From assembly GCA_963677395.2 (NCBI GenBank), contig OY781965.2:2976001-3040000 (forward strand): a stretch of 64,000 nucleotides of DNA. The letters are read 5' to 3'. Positions 1 through 8,832 of the stretch are shown here, piece after piece. Position numbers and translations under genes: made by a program. The stretch comes from G963667975 sp963677395 (GTDB lineage Bacteria > Bacteroidota > Bacteroidia > Bacteroidales > G963667975). The notes under the pieces were generated by a model. That model worked only from the letters and a program-made list of their open reading frames with translations. It was not told the DNA's origin and did no database searches. Within the stretch, counting starts at the first letter, position 1. Every line of letters starts with the position of its first letter.

Positions 1-573
1 AATTGAATGGAAATCAACATCTTCGCCTTTATAAATTTCTATTTCATCAAAAATTCCAGTTTGTATGCCATATTTGTATAGCCATAATCCATCAGAATTA
101 GAAGCTATCCAAAACATTGAGTTTAACTCAAATTTGAATGCTTCAACTTCAGCCTTCTCTTTTAGTTTAAATGTCCGTTTAGAAATGCCCCCGTCAAAAG
201 TATTCACTCCTAAAATTAAGAGATTTTCTTCATTTTTAAGTTTTGGAGCCTGAGTCAGAAAAAAAACACTATCTCCAATCAACTCATAATCAACAAATTC
301 AAAATCATCTGGAATGAGTATTTTTTGTGACCAACTTTTCTGTAATAACGCGTCAAAACCGGAAAAATCCCATTCCGACATTCGTTTGGTTTTATACTCT
401 TTGGTATTATAAAAAATGATGACTCCCTTATCCGAAACTGGTACGATATTCATACTTTCACTTCGGGGTGCAACATCAATTTCAGCACGTACAGGTCTGC
501 TCCATTGCCCATTAGAACAGAGTGAAAAGAATTGAAACAAGATAAATAATATAAAATACCTGAAATGTACCAT
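1..573 (-). CDS. Partial gene: secreted protein of unknown function (N-terminal 191 residues)
   Basis: An open frame runs from an ATG at 573 to the left edge with no stop, so the 3' part lies outside the window. The first ~23 residues form a signal peptide (hydrophobic stretch FILFILFQFF, then SLCSNGQ), so export is likely. The mature part is rich in beta-type residues (for example VDYELIGDSVFFLTQ, LILGVNTFDGG, MFWIASNSDGLWLYKYG), reminiscent of a beta-propeller or beta-sandwich, but I do not recognise the family. It follows the O-antigen ligase-like gene by 54 bp on the same strand, and a -7-type box lies 18 bp upstream, so it may have its own promoter. Function unknown; the frame is well supported by its length and by the signal peptide. 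Confidence 0.75.
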   Translation of the reverse strand, partial: MVHFRYFILFILFQFFSLCSNGQWSRPVRAEIDVAPRSESMNIVPVSDKGVIIFYNTKEYKTKRMSEWDFSGFDALLQKSWSQKILIPDDFEFVDYELIGDSVFFLTQAPKLKNEENLLILGVNTFDGGISKRTFKLKEKAEVEAFKFELNSMFWIASNSDGLWLYKYGIQTGIFDEIEIYKGEDVDFHSI

Positions 574-590
574 CGTGATCACATTTTAGA

Positions 591-598
591 CAAAGATA
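591..598 (-). promoter_or_regulatory. Bacteroidota -7 box (TATCTTTG)
   Basis: The minus strand reads TATCTTTG, matching the TAnnTTTG -7 consensus of Bacteroidota, 18 bp before the ATG at 573. No clear -33 TTG is seen. Confidence 0.4.
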
Positions 599-599
599 A

Positions 600-619
600 C
601 GAGAATATAGAATTTCTCG
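600..619 (-). terminator. Short hairpin after the O-antigen ligase-like gene
   Basis: CGAGAA / TTCTCG form a 6-bp perfect stem with an 8-nt loop, just past the stop at 628. No strong T-run follows, so this is a weak terminator candidate. Confidence 0.35.
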
Positions 620-627
620 TATTCGTA

Positions 628-2061
628 TCAAGACTCTTCCAATACTTTTTTGGGTACAATGTACAAATCTAACGCAACGATCATGGCTGCAAAAGCCCAA
701 AACGGAACCGCAGCTTTATCTGTATCCAAAAAATTATTTAAAAAACCGTGCATCAGATATGTAATAAATGCCAATACAACAGCAAGTATCAATAACTTAT
801 GATTTCCCTTTGAAGCCCGAAAATATACTCTGATTCCTGATATAAGAATCGTTAAATACAACCCGACAACGATCAATGCTCCGGGCAAACCTGTTTCGGC
901 CAAAGGACCAATATATTCGCTATGAGCATTGCCTAAAGTGCCTGCATTAGTACTAATTATTGTTCGTTCATAGGAATATTGAAAAGGAGCATAGCAAAAT
1001 TGATACGTACCAGGTCCCCAACCTGTTACTGGTCTTAATTCAAACATTCGAAACGCACACGACCAACGATTCAGACGTTCCAAATTAGACGCATCTGTTG
1101 AAATATTAGACATCGATTGTACATGTTCTACAAAATTATCCGAAGCATCTTGCTTGTTTTTTTCCAACGTATGAATAATCTCTGTTCTTAGCATTAAAAA
1201 TAGCAAAATCAAAGAAACAGATACAACTGCAATAACACTTGCTCTTATTTTAAGTTTTATCACTACCCAAATACCAATGCTCGCGGCAATACCTAGCCAA
1301 GCTGCTCTGCAATATGACAGATAGAGCCCAATCAAAAGAATCCCTAATATTACAAAAATGAGTAAACGCTTATAAGATTTGTACGTTTTATCGAATAAAA
1401 AGCTAGTCATTACAGGTATAAAAAAAGCGATCATCGCTCCATATGCCGTATGGTCATTATAAAAAGGATCCATAATCCAGTGTCCAATATCTTCATCAAA
1501 ACCATAGGAAGAATGACGAATTGTTGTGTAGATAATCACAATACATAATGCAATAGTATATAACCAGATAAACAAATGGATATTGGATACTTTTTTAAAC
1601 AATAAAGCACCAAAGAAGTAGAATGGAATTATAAACCAAAGCCTGGCTGCGATAAACTTAAATGACACGAGTGGAATTTCACTCGTAATACTTGAAATAA
1701 GCAGCCACCCAAAAAAAGCAAAAATCGCGATAGAAACAGGATGTTTTAAGATTGCTTTATCATATTCAAACCCAGACAAAACTTTTAGAAAAAACACTCC
1801 TGTAACAAGTATCATTAAGGGTTCCGATGGTAATGACATTCCAATACCATCTGTGTATGAACTAAGATTAATAGCCAAAGGTGTAACAAACGCAATCAGA
1901 TATAAAATTTTATCGATGGATGTAAATGCATAATAAACTATCAAAAGTGCTATTGGTAATAAAGGAGCCCAAAAGATCTCCCGGTAAATCATTACCCCAT
2001 TAAAAAAAACAAAGGCAATGCTTAAACCTAAAAACCAACGTAATGATAGCTTTTGCTCCAC
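628..2061 (-). CDS. O-antigen ligase / polymerase family membrane protein (Wzy_C domain)
   Basis: A 477-residue polytopic inner-membrane protein with about 11-12 hydrophobic segments. The large periplasmic loop carries the Wzy/WaaL-type signature: an Arg-Trp helix (LNRWSCAFRMFELRP), then GWGPGTYQF, then NAHSEYIGPLAETGLPG around residues 330-400. Members either polymerise O-antigen or capsule repeat units or ligate glycan to lipid A core or protein; the sequence does not tell which. The start is GTG at 2061, one base after the stop of the Wzz-like gene, which indicates translational coupling; the next in-frame ATG would cut into the first helix. With the flippase and chain-length genes upstream it forms the end of a Wzx/Wzy-type polysaccharide export module. 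Confidence 0.85.
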   Translation of the reverse strand: MEQKLSLRWFLGLSIAFVFFNGVMIYREIFWAPLLPIALLIVYYAFTSIDKILYLIAFVTPLAINLSSYTDGIGMSLPSEPLMILVTGVFFLKVLSGFEYDKAILKHPVSIAIFAFFGWLLISSITSEIPLVSFKFIAARLWFIIPFYFFGALLFKKVSNIHLFIWLYTIALCIVIIYTTIRHSSYGFDEDIGHWIMDPFYNDHTAYGAMIAFFIPVMTSFLFDKTYKSYKRLLIFVILGILLIGLYLSYCRAAWLGIAASIGIWVVIKLKIRASVIAVVSVSLILLFLMLRTEIIHTLEKNKQDASDNFVEHVQSMSNISTDASNLERLNRWSCAFRMFELRPVTGWGPGTYQFCYAPFQYSYERTIISTNAGTLGNAHSEYIGPLAETGLPGALIVVGLYLTILISGIRVYFRASKGNHKLLILAVVLAFITYLMHGFLNNFLDTDKAAVPFWAFAAMIVALDLYIVPKKVLEES

Positions 2062-2062
2062 C

Positions 2063-3100
2063 TTATGCCAGGTTTTCTTCTTTATTTACCGATGTTGCCT
2101 GACTGATAGTTTCAAATACTAACAAAATAACAACTCCAAAAATGAAAGCAGAAATAGTAGAAACTGCAACAATTAGCCAACGAATTGGATATGCTTTCTT
2201 AAAGTTTACGGGAGCTTCATCAACTACAAACTTTTGAGGAATGTAAGATTCTGCATCAATTTTCAACTCATCAAGTTTACGTTCAGCATCAAGCAATTTT
2301 AATCTCATGTTGTTTACTGATTCATTTAAATCAACAAATACTGTACCGTATTTACTTAAAATATCAATTTTCCCCTGAACAGCTCTAATTCCCCGTGTAT
2401 TTCCAGAAGCAACCTCTTTGATCAACTGTTGATGATAGCGTTCCGATTGAGAAGCAAGATCATTAATTCCTAATGTATTCAGGACTTGCAATGAATCCAT
2501 TAGTACTTTTAGATTATTCCGATAGAGATTACATTCATTCTCAACAATTTTAACAGATTCCAAAGCTCGTTGACGTTGTATTTCAAGTTTTACACTATCA
2601 AGTACTTTAGGGATTCCATTTGCAATTTCTGCAGCTTTCACAGGGTCTTTCGCCATAACTTTAATTTCTACAGCCATAAATTCTGTTCTACGAAAACTAA
2701 TCATTTCACTGTATTCATAAATAGCATACGAAAGCCACTTTTTGTCTTCTTTGTTTATCTTCCATTCTTTCAACAAATCATAATTTTTTATGACTCTGTC
2801 TCTTACATTTGCTGATGATAATATCTGAAGTAATTGTTCAGCACGATCCTCATCTCCAAATTCCATTATATCTCTTTCATTTCCATTCATTTGAGCAATA
2901 ACTGATTTTGATATTGAATTTGTTAACGTAGGCATTATTACTACCGTAGCTTTGTATTTAGAGGTAATCATATATGATGCTAATGCAGAAGCAATTGCAG
3001 CCACAAGTATAATAATAATAAATGCTTTACGCCATTTCCAAAGAAAAAGGATCAGATTAGAAGAGTCAAACTCATTTTTATTTTTTAGAATATTTTTCAT
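2063..3100 (-). CDS. Wzz-type polysaccharide chain-length determinant
   Basis: 345 residues with the Wzz/GumC plan: a short cytoplasmic N-terminus, one membrane helix at about residues 25-45, a long largely helical periplasmic region (coiled-coil-like around residues 170-290), and a second helix at about 305-330 preceded by a Pro-containing segment (VDEAPVNFKKAYPIRW). No C-terminal tyrosine kinase domain follows. Such proteins set the modal length of polymers made by a Wzy polymerase. It sits between the flippase (67 bp upstream) and the polymerase-like gene (1 bp downstream), which supports the role. The boundary with the next gene is tight; the start ATG at 3100 is clear. Confidence 0.85.
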   Translation of the reverse strand: MKNILKNKNEFDSSNLILFLWKWRKAFIIIILVAAIASALASYMITSKYKATVVIMPTLTNSISKSVIAQMNGNERDIMEFGDEDRAEQLLQILSSANVRDRVIKNYDLLKEWKINKEDKKWLSYAIYEYSEMISFRRTEFMAVEIKVMAKDPVKAAEIANGIPKVLDSVKLEIQRQRALESVKIVENECNLYRNNLKVLMDSLQVLNTLGINDLASQSERYHQQLIKEVASGNTRGIRAVQGKIDILSKYGTVFVDLNESVNNMRLKLLDAERKLDELKIDAESYIPQKFVVDEAPVNFKKAYPIRWLIVAVSTISAFIFGVVILLVFETISQATSVNKEENLA

Positions 3101-3167
3101 AAATGAAAGCTATTGAATTAACGCATACAAAACTAGAGAAAATAAAGGTTCTCACAAATATTTTATC

Positions 3168-4634
3168 TTATGGTTCATTTTGAGAAATAAACCGTGTTTT
3201 TACTATTTCTATTACTTTGGTTAAGGGTAATAATCCAAATACTATTGCCAAAACTATTCCGATTATTCCGGCAATAATAATAGAGCCAATACTTTCACCA
3301 ATAAATTTATGAGTAAAGAAAAGCGAAGCTATCAGCAAGAAGACAAAAAGTATGTGAAAACTTACAAACCTGTTTGACAACTTAAATGAGAACACTTTAC
3401 AAGCTATAATCACCTGAATAGCAGCCGTAAGCGATTGAGTAATCAAACTGGAAAAAGCAGAACCTTGTGCGAAAAGTCTGGGAATAAGTATCAGATTAAG
3501 AGTAATATTCAAAATCATTCCAGAGCCTGCAACTATATTAAGCTCTTTCAAGTTTCCATTTGCTGTTAAAAGTGTACCAAAAATATACGTTGCTGAAATA
3601 GGGATAAAACCAATCATGATTAATCTAAAAATCTCAGAAGACTCTTTAATATGAGTTTTATAGAGCAAACTCATGATAAATTCACTATAAGTAAAACAAA
3701 TAAAGGCTATTATCACTGAAACTGTAAATAATAGATCAAAAGATAATTTAACCAGATCTGTTACAGGTTCTCGCTTACTTATCATATGTGCAAAAAGTGG
3801 CAATAATAAAACCGAAAAGAGATATGCAACCATATTTGTAGCATCAAGCAAACGATAAGCAGATGCATAAATACCGACCTGTTCATTTCCAAAATCCTCA
3901 GGAAGAATTCGTTCTATCATCACCGAATCTATTCGATTATAAAATGTCATCAGTAAAACCAATACAGCATACGGAAAGCTTTTTTTAACAATCATCATGA
4001 AAAAAGGCCAGTTCCAGTGGAGTTTTTGAAATGCTGATTTACGCATCACTACCAATAAAGCAATAACAGCAGTAACAAAATAAGCAGCTGTTTGGCAATA
4101 AATAAACCACTCTATTTTAAATACCTCCTTGGTAACATTTCCCCATAATAATATGCTGGTAAATATTATCATTAAAAAACGATCTAAAACAGATATCAAG
4201 CTATCCGTTTTGAAGAGCAGTAATCCCGAAATATTTGATCGTAAATAAAGTACAAAAGAAATCAGAAACTGGTTGAAGACCATCCACCCCAAAATTTTAA
4301 GTTGACCAGCATTGTACCCAATAACTAATCCTATAATGTAAGTCAGTATAATGAAACTGAAACCCAACATCAGTTTCAACAACAAAATACTTGAAAAATG
4401 CTTGTTTAGCAGGTGGTTATTCTGTGCAATATTCCGGTTATTGAAATTGGTAATTCCCATATCCAGAAAAATATTGAATAGAAATGAAAAATTGAAAACA
4501 GCATAATAAAAGCCGTAATTACCAACTCCAACATTTTTCTGTACGGCAAGGTCAACTCCTAAAATCCAGAAGGGTTTAATCAACAGATTTAGAAAAAGTA
4601 ATAGAATAAGATTCGTAATAAACTTACGCTGCAT
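3168..4634 (-). CDS. Polysaccharide flippase, Wzx-like (MOP superfamily)
   Basis: 488 residues with roughly 12-14 hydrophobic segments and few long loops, typical of MOP-superfamily lipid-linked oligosaccharide flippases. The N-terminal region has the usual pattern of a first helix followed by a GNYGFYYAVFNF segment, and a conserved-type stretch GIYASAYRLLDATN lies mid-protein. It would move undecaprenyl-linked repeat units across the inner membrane. It starts 26 bp after the LolA-like gene and is followed by chain-length and polymerase genes, so a Wzx/Wzy pathway is the best reading. No glycosyltransferases are seen here; they may lie left of the window or elsewhere in the genome. Confidence 0.85.
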   Translation of the reverse strand: MQRKFITNLILLLFLNLLIKPFWILGVDLAVQKNVGVGNYGFYYAVFNFSFLFNIFLDMGITNFNNRNIAQNNHLLNKHFSSILLLKLMLGFSFIILTYIIGLVIGYNAGQLKILGWMVFNQFLISFVLYLRSNISGLLLFKTDSLISVLDRFLMIIFTSILLWGNVTKEVFKIEWFIYCQTAAYFVTAVIALLVVMRKSAFQKLHWNWPFFMMIVKKSFPYAVLVLLMTFYNRIDSVMIERILPEDFGNEQVGIYASAYRLLDATNMVAYLFSVLLLPLFAHMISKREPVTDLVKLSFDLLFTVSVIIAFICFTYSEFIMSLLYKTHIKESSEIFRLIMIGFIPISATYIFGTLLTANGNLKELNIVAGSGMILNITLNLILIPRLFAQGSAFSSLITQSLTAAIQVIIACKVFSFKLSNRFVSFHILFVFLLIASLFFTHKFIGESIGSIIIAGIIGIVLAIVFGLLPLTKVIEIVKTRFISQNEP

Positions 4635-4660
4635 TATTTACAAGGATAAAGTGGTCTCAA

Positions 4661-5308
4661 TTAACGCATATCATTTACTTCGATACCAGGATGTTTAGCT
4701 GGATTGAAAGCAAAATCAGCATCTGTAACTTTTACATTTGGAATAAATTTATCAACCTGGTAGGTGTAAACGCTTCCATTTTTATCATAGACCTCTGAAC
4801 GGGCAATCTGTTGCTTGTCTTTATCAATAACTAATCTCACTTTAAAATAGGATTTACCTTTAATAGGTACTAAATCAATAATTTGCAATACCACACCTTT
4901 TTCTTTATTTTCACGGATTAATTTGGCTCTGTAATTTTTCTGCCACGTAGCTAAAAGTGTATTCGGATTTATTGCGTCATCATTTTTAGGATCAACATTA
5001 TTCACCTGAACTTCTTCTGCATCAGGAATAAATGTCCAAACAGTTTTCCCATCGCAATAAATATGCTGGCCTTTTACTTCCAGATGAAACTTATTTCCTT
5101 TGATTGTAATTGTGCCTTTTTGAGTTTCGTTAAGTTTTTCCTTTTTATTTTCAAGCTTGTAAGTAAAATCAATCTTCATTGAACTAAAGGTTTTGATTTT
5201 GGCTACAACTTTATCAAGTATTGCTACTGCTTTGGGATCGTTTACCTGTGCATTTACAATTATATTCAAGAAAAAAACCGTACATAAAACAATTCCTATC
5301 CTCTTCAT
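4661..5308 (-). CDS. LolA-like outer membrane lipoprotein carrier protein
   Basis: 215 residues beginning with a signal peptide (MKRIGIVLCTVFFLNIIVNAQ) and continuing as the LolA/LolB beta-fold: the early helix AVAILDKVVAKIKTFSSMKIDF, then alternating strands such as GTITIKGNKFHLEV, IYCDGKTVWTFIP and VRLVIDKDKQQIARSEV. LolA carries lipoproteins through the periplasm from LolCDE to the outer membrane. It lies 25 bp downstream of ftsK, an arrangement common in Bacteroidota. Divergent LolA paralogues are frequent in this phylum, so the exact cargo is not certain. Confidence 0.85.
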   Translation of the reverse strand: MKRIGIVLCTVFFLNIIVNAQVNDPKAVAILDKVVAKIKTFSSMKIDFTYKLENKKEKLNETQKGTITIKGNKFHLEVKGQHIYCDGKTVWTFIPDAEEVQVNNVDPKNDDAINPNTLLATWQKNYRAKLIRENKEKGVVLQIIDLVPIKGKSYFKVRLVIDKDKQQIARSEVYDKNGSVYTYQVDKFIPNVKVTDADFAFNPAKHPGIEVNDMR

Positions 5309-5333
5309 TATTAATTATTTATAGTTTAAAAGT

Positions 5334-7859
5334 TTATCCATTGTAATTTTCGTAGTAGTCGTTCAAATATTGTTCCAAAGATATTTCGTCTTTGATTTTA
5401 ACCTCTCTTGCTTTACTGCCTTCAAATGAGCCAACAATTCCCGCTGCCTCCAGCTGGTCAATAATTCTGCCTGCCCTGTTATAACCCAGCTTTAACTTGC
5501 GTTGCAACAGTGAAGTTGAACCATGTTGATGTGCAACAATAATTCGTGCTGCATCTTCAAAGAGTTCGTCCCGTTCATTTGGGTTAAACTCTTTACTTGG
5601 TTCCGATTCTTCATCCAGATACTCCGGCAGATGAAATGCATCCGGGTAACCACGCTGAACTCCAATAAAATCGGCGACCTTTTCTATTTCAGGAGTATCA
5701 ATAAATGCACATTGTAAACGAACCAAATCATTTCCGGTTGAAAGCAGCAAATCACCACGACCAATTAATTGGTCGGCTCCATTTGTATCCAGAATTGTAC
5801 GTGAGTCTATTTTCGACGAAACTCTGAACGCAATACGAGCAGGAAAATTTGCTTTAATTGTACCAGTGATAATATTTACAGAGGGTCGTTGAGTTGCTAT
5901 AATCAGGTGAATTCCAATTGCGCGGGCAAGTTGCGCCAACCGGGCAATCGGAAGTTCTACTTCTTTACCTGCAGTCATAATTAAATCGGCAAACTCATCC
6001 ACAATCAAAACAATATAAGGAAGATAGCGATGCCCATCGTTCGGATTTAGCTTTCTGGATTTAAATTTAGCGTTATACTCTATTATATTTTTAACCTGTG
6101 CATCTTTCAATAAATCATATCGTTGATCCATTTCTATACACAAAGAATTCAGTGTTCGTACTACTTTTCGAGTATCTGTAATAATAGCTTCCTCAGAATC
6201 AGGCAATTTAGCCAGAAAATGTCGTTCTATTTTTGTATATAGAGAAAGTTCAACCTTTTTGGGGTCAACCATTACAAATTTGATCTCCGCCGGATGTTTC
6301 CGATAGAGTAATGAGGCAATAATTGCATTTAGTCCAACCGATTTTCCCTGTCCGGTAGCACCCGCCATTAAAAGGTGAGGCATTTTTGCCAGATCAGCAA
6401 TAAAGCACTCATTATTAATTGTTTTTCCAATGGCAATGGGTAATTCATATTTAGTATTGATAAATTTTTCACTTGCCAACATAGAGCGCATAGAGACAAT
6501 CTGCGGATTTTGATTAGGAACTTCAATCCCGATTGTACCTTTTCCTGGGATAGGAGCTATAATACGAATTCCTAATGCGGAAAGACTTAACGCAATATCA
6601 TCTTCCAGATTTTTAATTTTAGATATACGGATTCCGGGAGCCGGAACTATTTCATACAAAGTAACAGTCGGGCCAATAGTTGCCTTAATCTGAATAATAT
6701 CTATTGAATAGTTTTTCAATGTATCAACAATTCGATTTTTATTGTTGATGAGCTCTTCGTTTTGAACTTTACTTACACCATCACCATAATCTTCTAGCAG
6801 ATCAAGAGTAGGAAATTTGTAAGAAGATAAATCCAAACGTGGATCAAAAGGAGAATCAATTCCAATATGCTCCATTTGTACATCTTCTGTCACAAGCTCT
6901 TCTTCTTCTGCCTGAGAAACTATAAACTGAGTTTGTTCATGCTGAAGGTCATCAGTGTCTTCAACCATAAATGGGATATCCTCTATTTTAGAAGCTCCTT
7001 TTTTTACTTTTTCAACAGATGGTTTCTCTTTTTCAAATATAAACTGTTCTGTTGAATTCTCAATTGGTGTCTCTTTTACTTTGAATTCAAAATTAAGAGA
7101 AGCGTTAAGTTCTTCTTCGCTTAAATCTTCATTTTCCTCATTATCTTCGGGAGCACAATAATAATTTCCCGATGGATTTTCATCAATTTCATCTTCTTCA
7201 AATTCTCGCTTCTGTCTGTTTACCCACTTAATTCTGAAACTATAATTAAACGCGATAATAAGAAATGTAATCAATGCAAACATTAAAAATATTGCAGTTC
7301 CAAGCATTCCCATAAATGCAATCAACCATCTGCTTAATTCATATCCAAAAACGCCTCCTAAAATCAGCATTTTTTCACTACTGAATAAAAAACTGAGTGT
7401 AACGGAAATCCACAGAATAAAGAATAGAGAATAGAGTGTAGAAAGCTTAACTGACAACCAGTTTGCTTTCAATAGTCTCAATCCATAAACCACAAAAAGA
7501 AATAAAAATATGAATGAGCTGATTCCAAACCAACTTTTTATAAAGATATGTGACAGCAAAGCCCCTAATCGGCCAGCCCAATTATTTACAACGATATCAG
7601 AGCGCAGAAAATCAGACGAATCAAATGATGCAACTTTGTCGTAATCAGCCCACCATGTAAAGAAATACGAGATAAACGCAAATAAAAGGATTACAGAAAA
7701 CATGAGCAAAAACACGCCACTTACACGATGTGTTTTTTCATTTTTCAAAAAAGAAATGAAAGCTGTAAAAGAAATGAAAGGTTTTTTCTTCTTTTTTTCT
7801 TTTACAACAGTTTCATCCTGAAAGGAGTTTTTTGAAGTTTTTAACTGGTTTTTAGGCAT
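5334..7859 (-). CDS. ftsK: DNA translocase FtsK/SpoIIIE
   Basis: 841 residues, close to the usual size for Bacteroidota. Four hydrophobic segments lie at about residues 45-210 and anchor it at the septum; an acidic low-complexity linker (about 210-330) follows. The motor has Walker A GATGQGKS near residue 505 and Walker B VLIVDEFADL near 620. The C-terminal winged-helix gamma domain (about 775-835; LLQRKLKLGYNRAGRIIDQLE) recognises KOPS/SRS-type polarity sites. FtsK pumps chromosomal DNA during division and activates XerCD at dif. A -7 box is found at 7893. It heads a run with the LolA-like gene and probably the polysaccharide genes. Confidence 0.97.
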   Translation of the reverse strand: MPKNQLKTSKNSFQDETVVKEKKKKKPFISFTAFISFLKNEKTHRVSGVFLLMFSVILLFAFISYFFTWWADYDKVASFDSSDFLRSDIVVNNWAGRLGALLSHIFIKSWFGISSFIFLFLFVVYGLRLLKANWLSVKLSTLYSLFFILWISVTLSFLFSSEKMLILGGVFGYELSRWLIAFMGMLGTAIFLMFALITFLIIAFNYSFRIKWVNRQKREFEEDEIDENPSGNYYCAPEDNEENEDLSEEELNASLNFEFKVKETPIENSTEQFIFEKEKPSVEKVKKGASKIEDIPFMVEDTDDLQHEQTQFIVSQAEEEELVTEDVQMEHIGIDSPFDPRLDLSSYKFPTLDLLEDYGDGVSKVQNEELINNKNRIVDTLKNYSIDIIQIKATIGPTVTLYEIVPAPGIRISKIKNLEDDIALSLSALGIRIIAPIPGKGTIGIEVPNQNPQIVSMRSMLASEKFINTKYELPIAIGKTINNECFIADLAKMPHLLMAGATGQGKSVGLNAIIASLLYRKHPAEIKFVMVDPKKVELSLYTKIERHFLAKLPDSEEAIITDTRKVVRTLNSLCIEMDQRYDLLKDAQVKNIIEYNAKFKSRKLNPNDGHRYLPYIVLIVDEFADLIMTAGKEVELPIARLAQLARAIGIHLIIATQRPSVNIITGTIKANFPARIAFRVSSKIDSRTILDTNGADQLIGRGDLLLSTGNDLVRLQCAFIDTPEIEKVADFIGVQRGYPDAFHLPEYLDEESEPSKEFNPNERDELFEDAARIIVAHQHGSTSLLQRKLKLGYNRAGRIIDQLEAAGIVGSFEGSKAREVKIKDEISLEQYLNDYYENYNG

Positions 7860-7892
7860 TTATCAGAGGTATTCTACCTTTACAATAAAAAG

Positions 7893-7900
7893 CAAAAATA
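7893..7900 (-). promoter_or_regulatory. -7 box upstream of ftsK (TATTTTTG)
   Basis: The minus strand has TATTTTTG, matching TAnnTTTG, 33 bp before the ftsK ATG. A -33 element is not clear. Confidence 0.4.
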
Positions 7901-7938
7901 CAAAAAACCTTCGATAGTAAAGCTATCTGTTAAAACAA

Positions 7939-7962
7939 AAAAGGGCAGTGACCTGCCCTTTT
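7939..7962 (-). terminator. Rho-independent terminator
   Basis: A 10-bp perfect stem AAAAGGGCAG / CTGCCCTTTT with a TGAC loop lies 25 bp past the stop at 7987; on the minus strand the stem is followed by TTTTTGTTTT. Confidence 0.85.
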
Positions 7963-7986
7963 ATATTTCAATAAGTTGGTTTTATT

Positions 7987-8697
7987 TTATTCGTCACCAC
8001 CACCCATTAAGGCTTTCATTTCTTCCTGAAATGCTTCCATTGTGGTTTCCTGAAAATCAGTTGGAATCAGAAATTCTGTTTCTTTCACTTTTCCTTTTAC
8101 AACAGTTTTGGTCACTGCCTTTACGGTTACTTTAGGGGTTATTACTTCATATTCAAGAGCAATACCTTTTAAACCGTGGAACATATCATTTCCGAAATTA
8201 ACTGCCTCACCGCCTAATTCTTCGGTGTACCAAACGGTAATTTTAGCTGCTTTTTCTTCATCATCGTCCGGATTTTTGGCTGTGATTTCTGCTTTTTTAC
8301 ATTTGTAACCAGCTATTTCTTTGGTTTCATCAATGTATTTTATTTCACTTCCACCATTTTCAGCTTCCTCTTTTTTAATATCCTCTTCGGTTTGTTTAAT
8401 AAGATATTTCTTTGCACCATAAGCGGAAAAATCAAAAAGAAGATATTTGATTTTAAGGTCGCCATTGGTAATAATGCTTGAAGGGCCACTTTCCTGTAAT
8501 GTCTTGTTTTCGTAAATTTTCAAAACGCTTTCTTTTGGCATTTGAGCAAGCTTTGCTGCATCAATACCATCACCGGAATATGTTAAATCATAGGTAATAG
8601 TTCCTTTAAATGATTTAGCTTTCTGAGCATTCGCAGGAGTAATTGCCATATATCCGATAACGGGAAGCAGAAACAATAATTTGATGTACTTTTTCAT
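7987..8697 (-). CDS. Secreted protein of unknown function, possibly DUF4412-like
   Basis: 236 residues from ATG 8697 (an upstream TTG at 8706 is less likely because the signal peptide begins at MKKYIKLLFLLPVIGYM). After cleavage near NAQKA, the chain starts FKGTITYDLTYSG and contains GYKCKKAEITAK, ITVWYTEELGG and GLKGIALEYEV, resembling the DUF4412/GLPGLI-like secreted proteins of Bacteroidota whose function is not established. Acidic C-terminus. It has its own -7 box and a strong terminator, so it is probably a single-gene unit. No catalytic motif is seen. Confidence 0.75.
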   Translation of the reverse strand: MKKYIKLLFLLPVIGYMAITPANAQKAKSFKGTITYDLTYSGDGIDAAKLAQMPKESVLKIYENKTLQESGPSSIITNGDLKIKYLLFDFSAYGAKKYLIKQTEEDIKKEEAENGGSEIKYIDETKEIAGYKCKKAEITAKNPDDDEEKAAKITVWYTEELGGEAVNFGNDMFHGLKGIALEYEVITPKVTVKAVTKTVVKGKVKETEFLIPTDFQETTMEAFQEEMKALMGGGDE

Positions 8698-8734
8698 TTG
8701 AATCAAGTTAAGGTTATTAATTTTTCTATTGCGG

Positions 8735-8742
8735 CAAAGATA
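8735..8742 (-). promoter_or_regulatory. -7 box (TATCTTTG) of the secreted-protein gene
   Basis: The minus strand has TATCTTTG, a full TAnnTTTG match, 37 bp before the ATG at 8697; the -33 element is poor. Confidence 0.45.
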
Positions 8743-8832
8743 GTTTATTTTACATATTCATTACCATATTCTGGCAATTACAAACTCCATGCCACAAAAT
8801 ATTTTTCAATATTTCTAATGGATTATCATTTT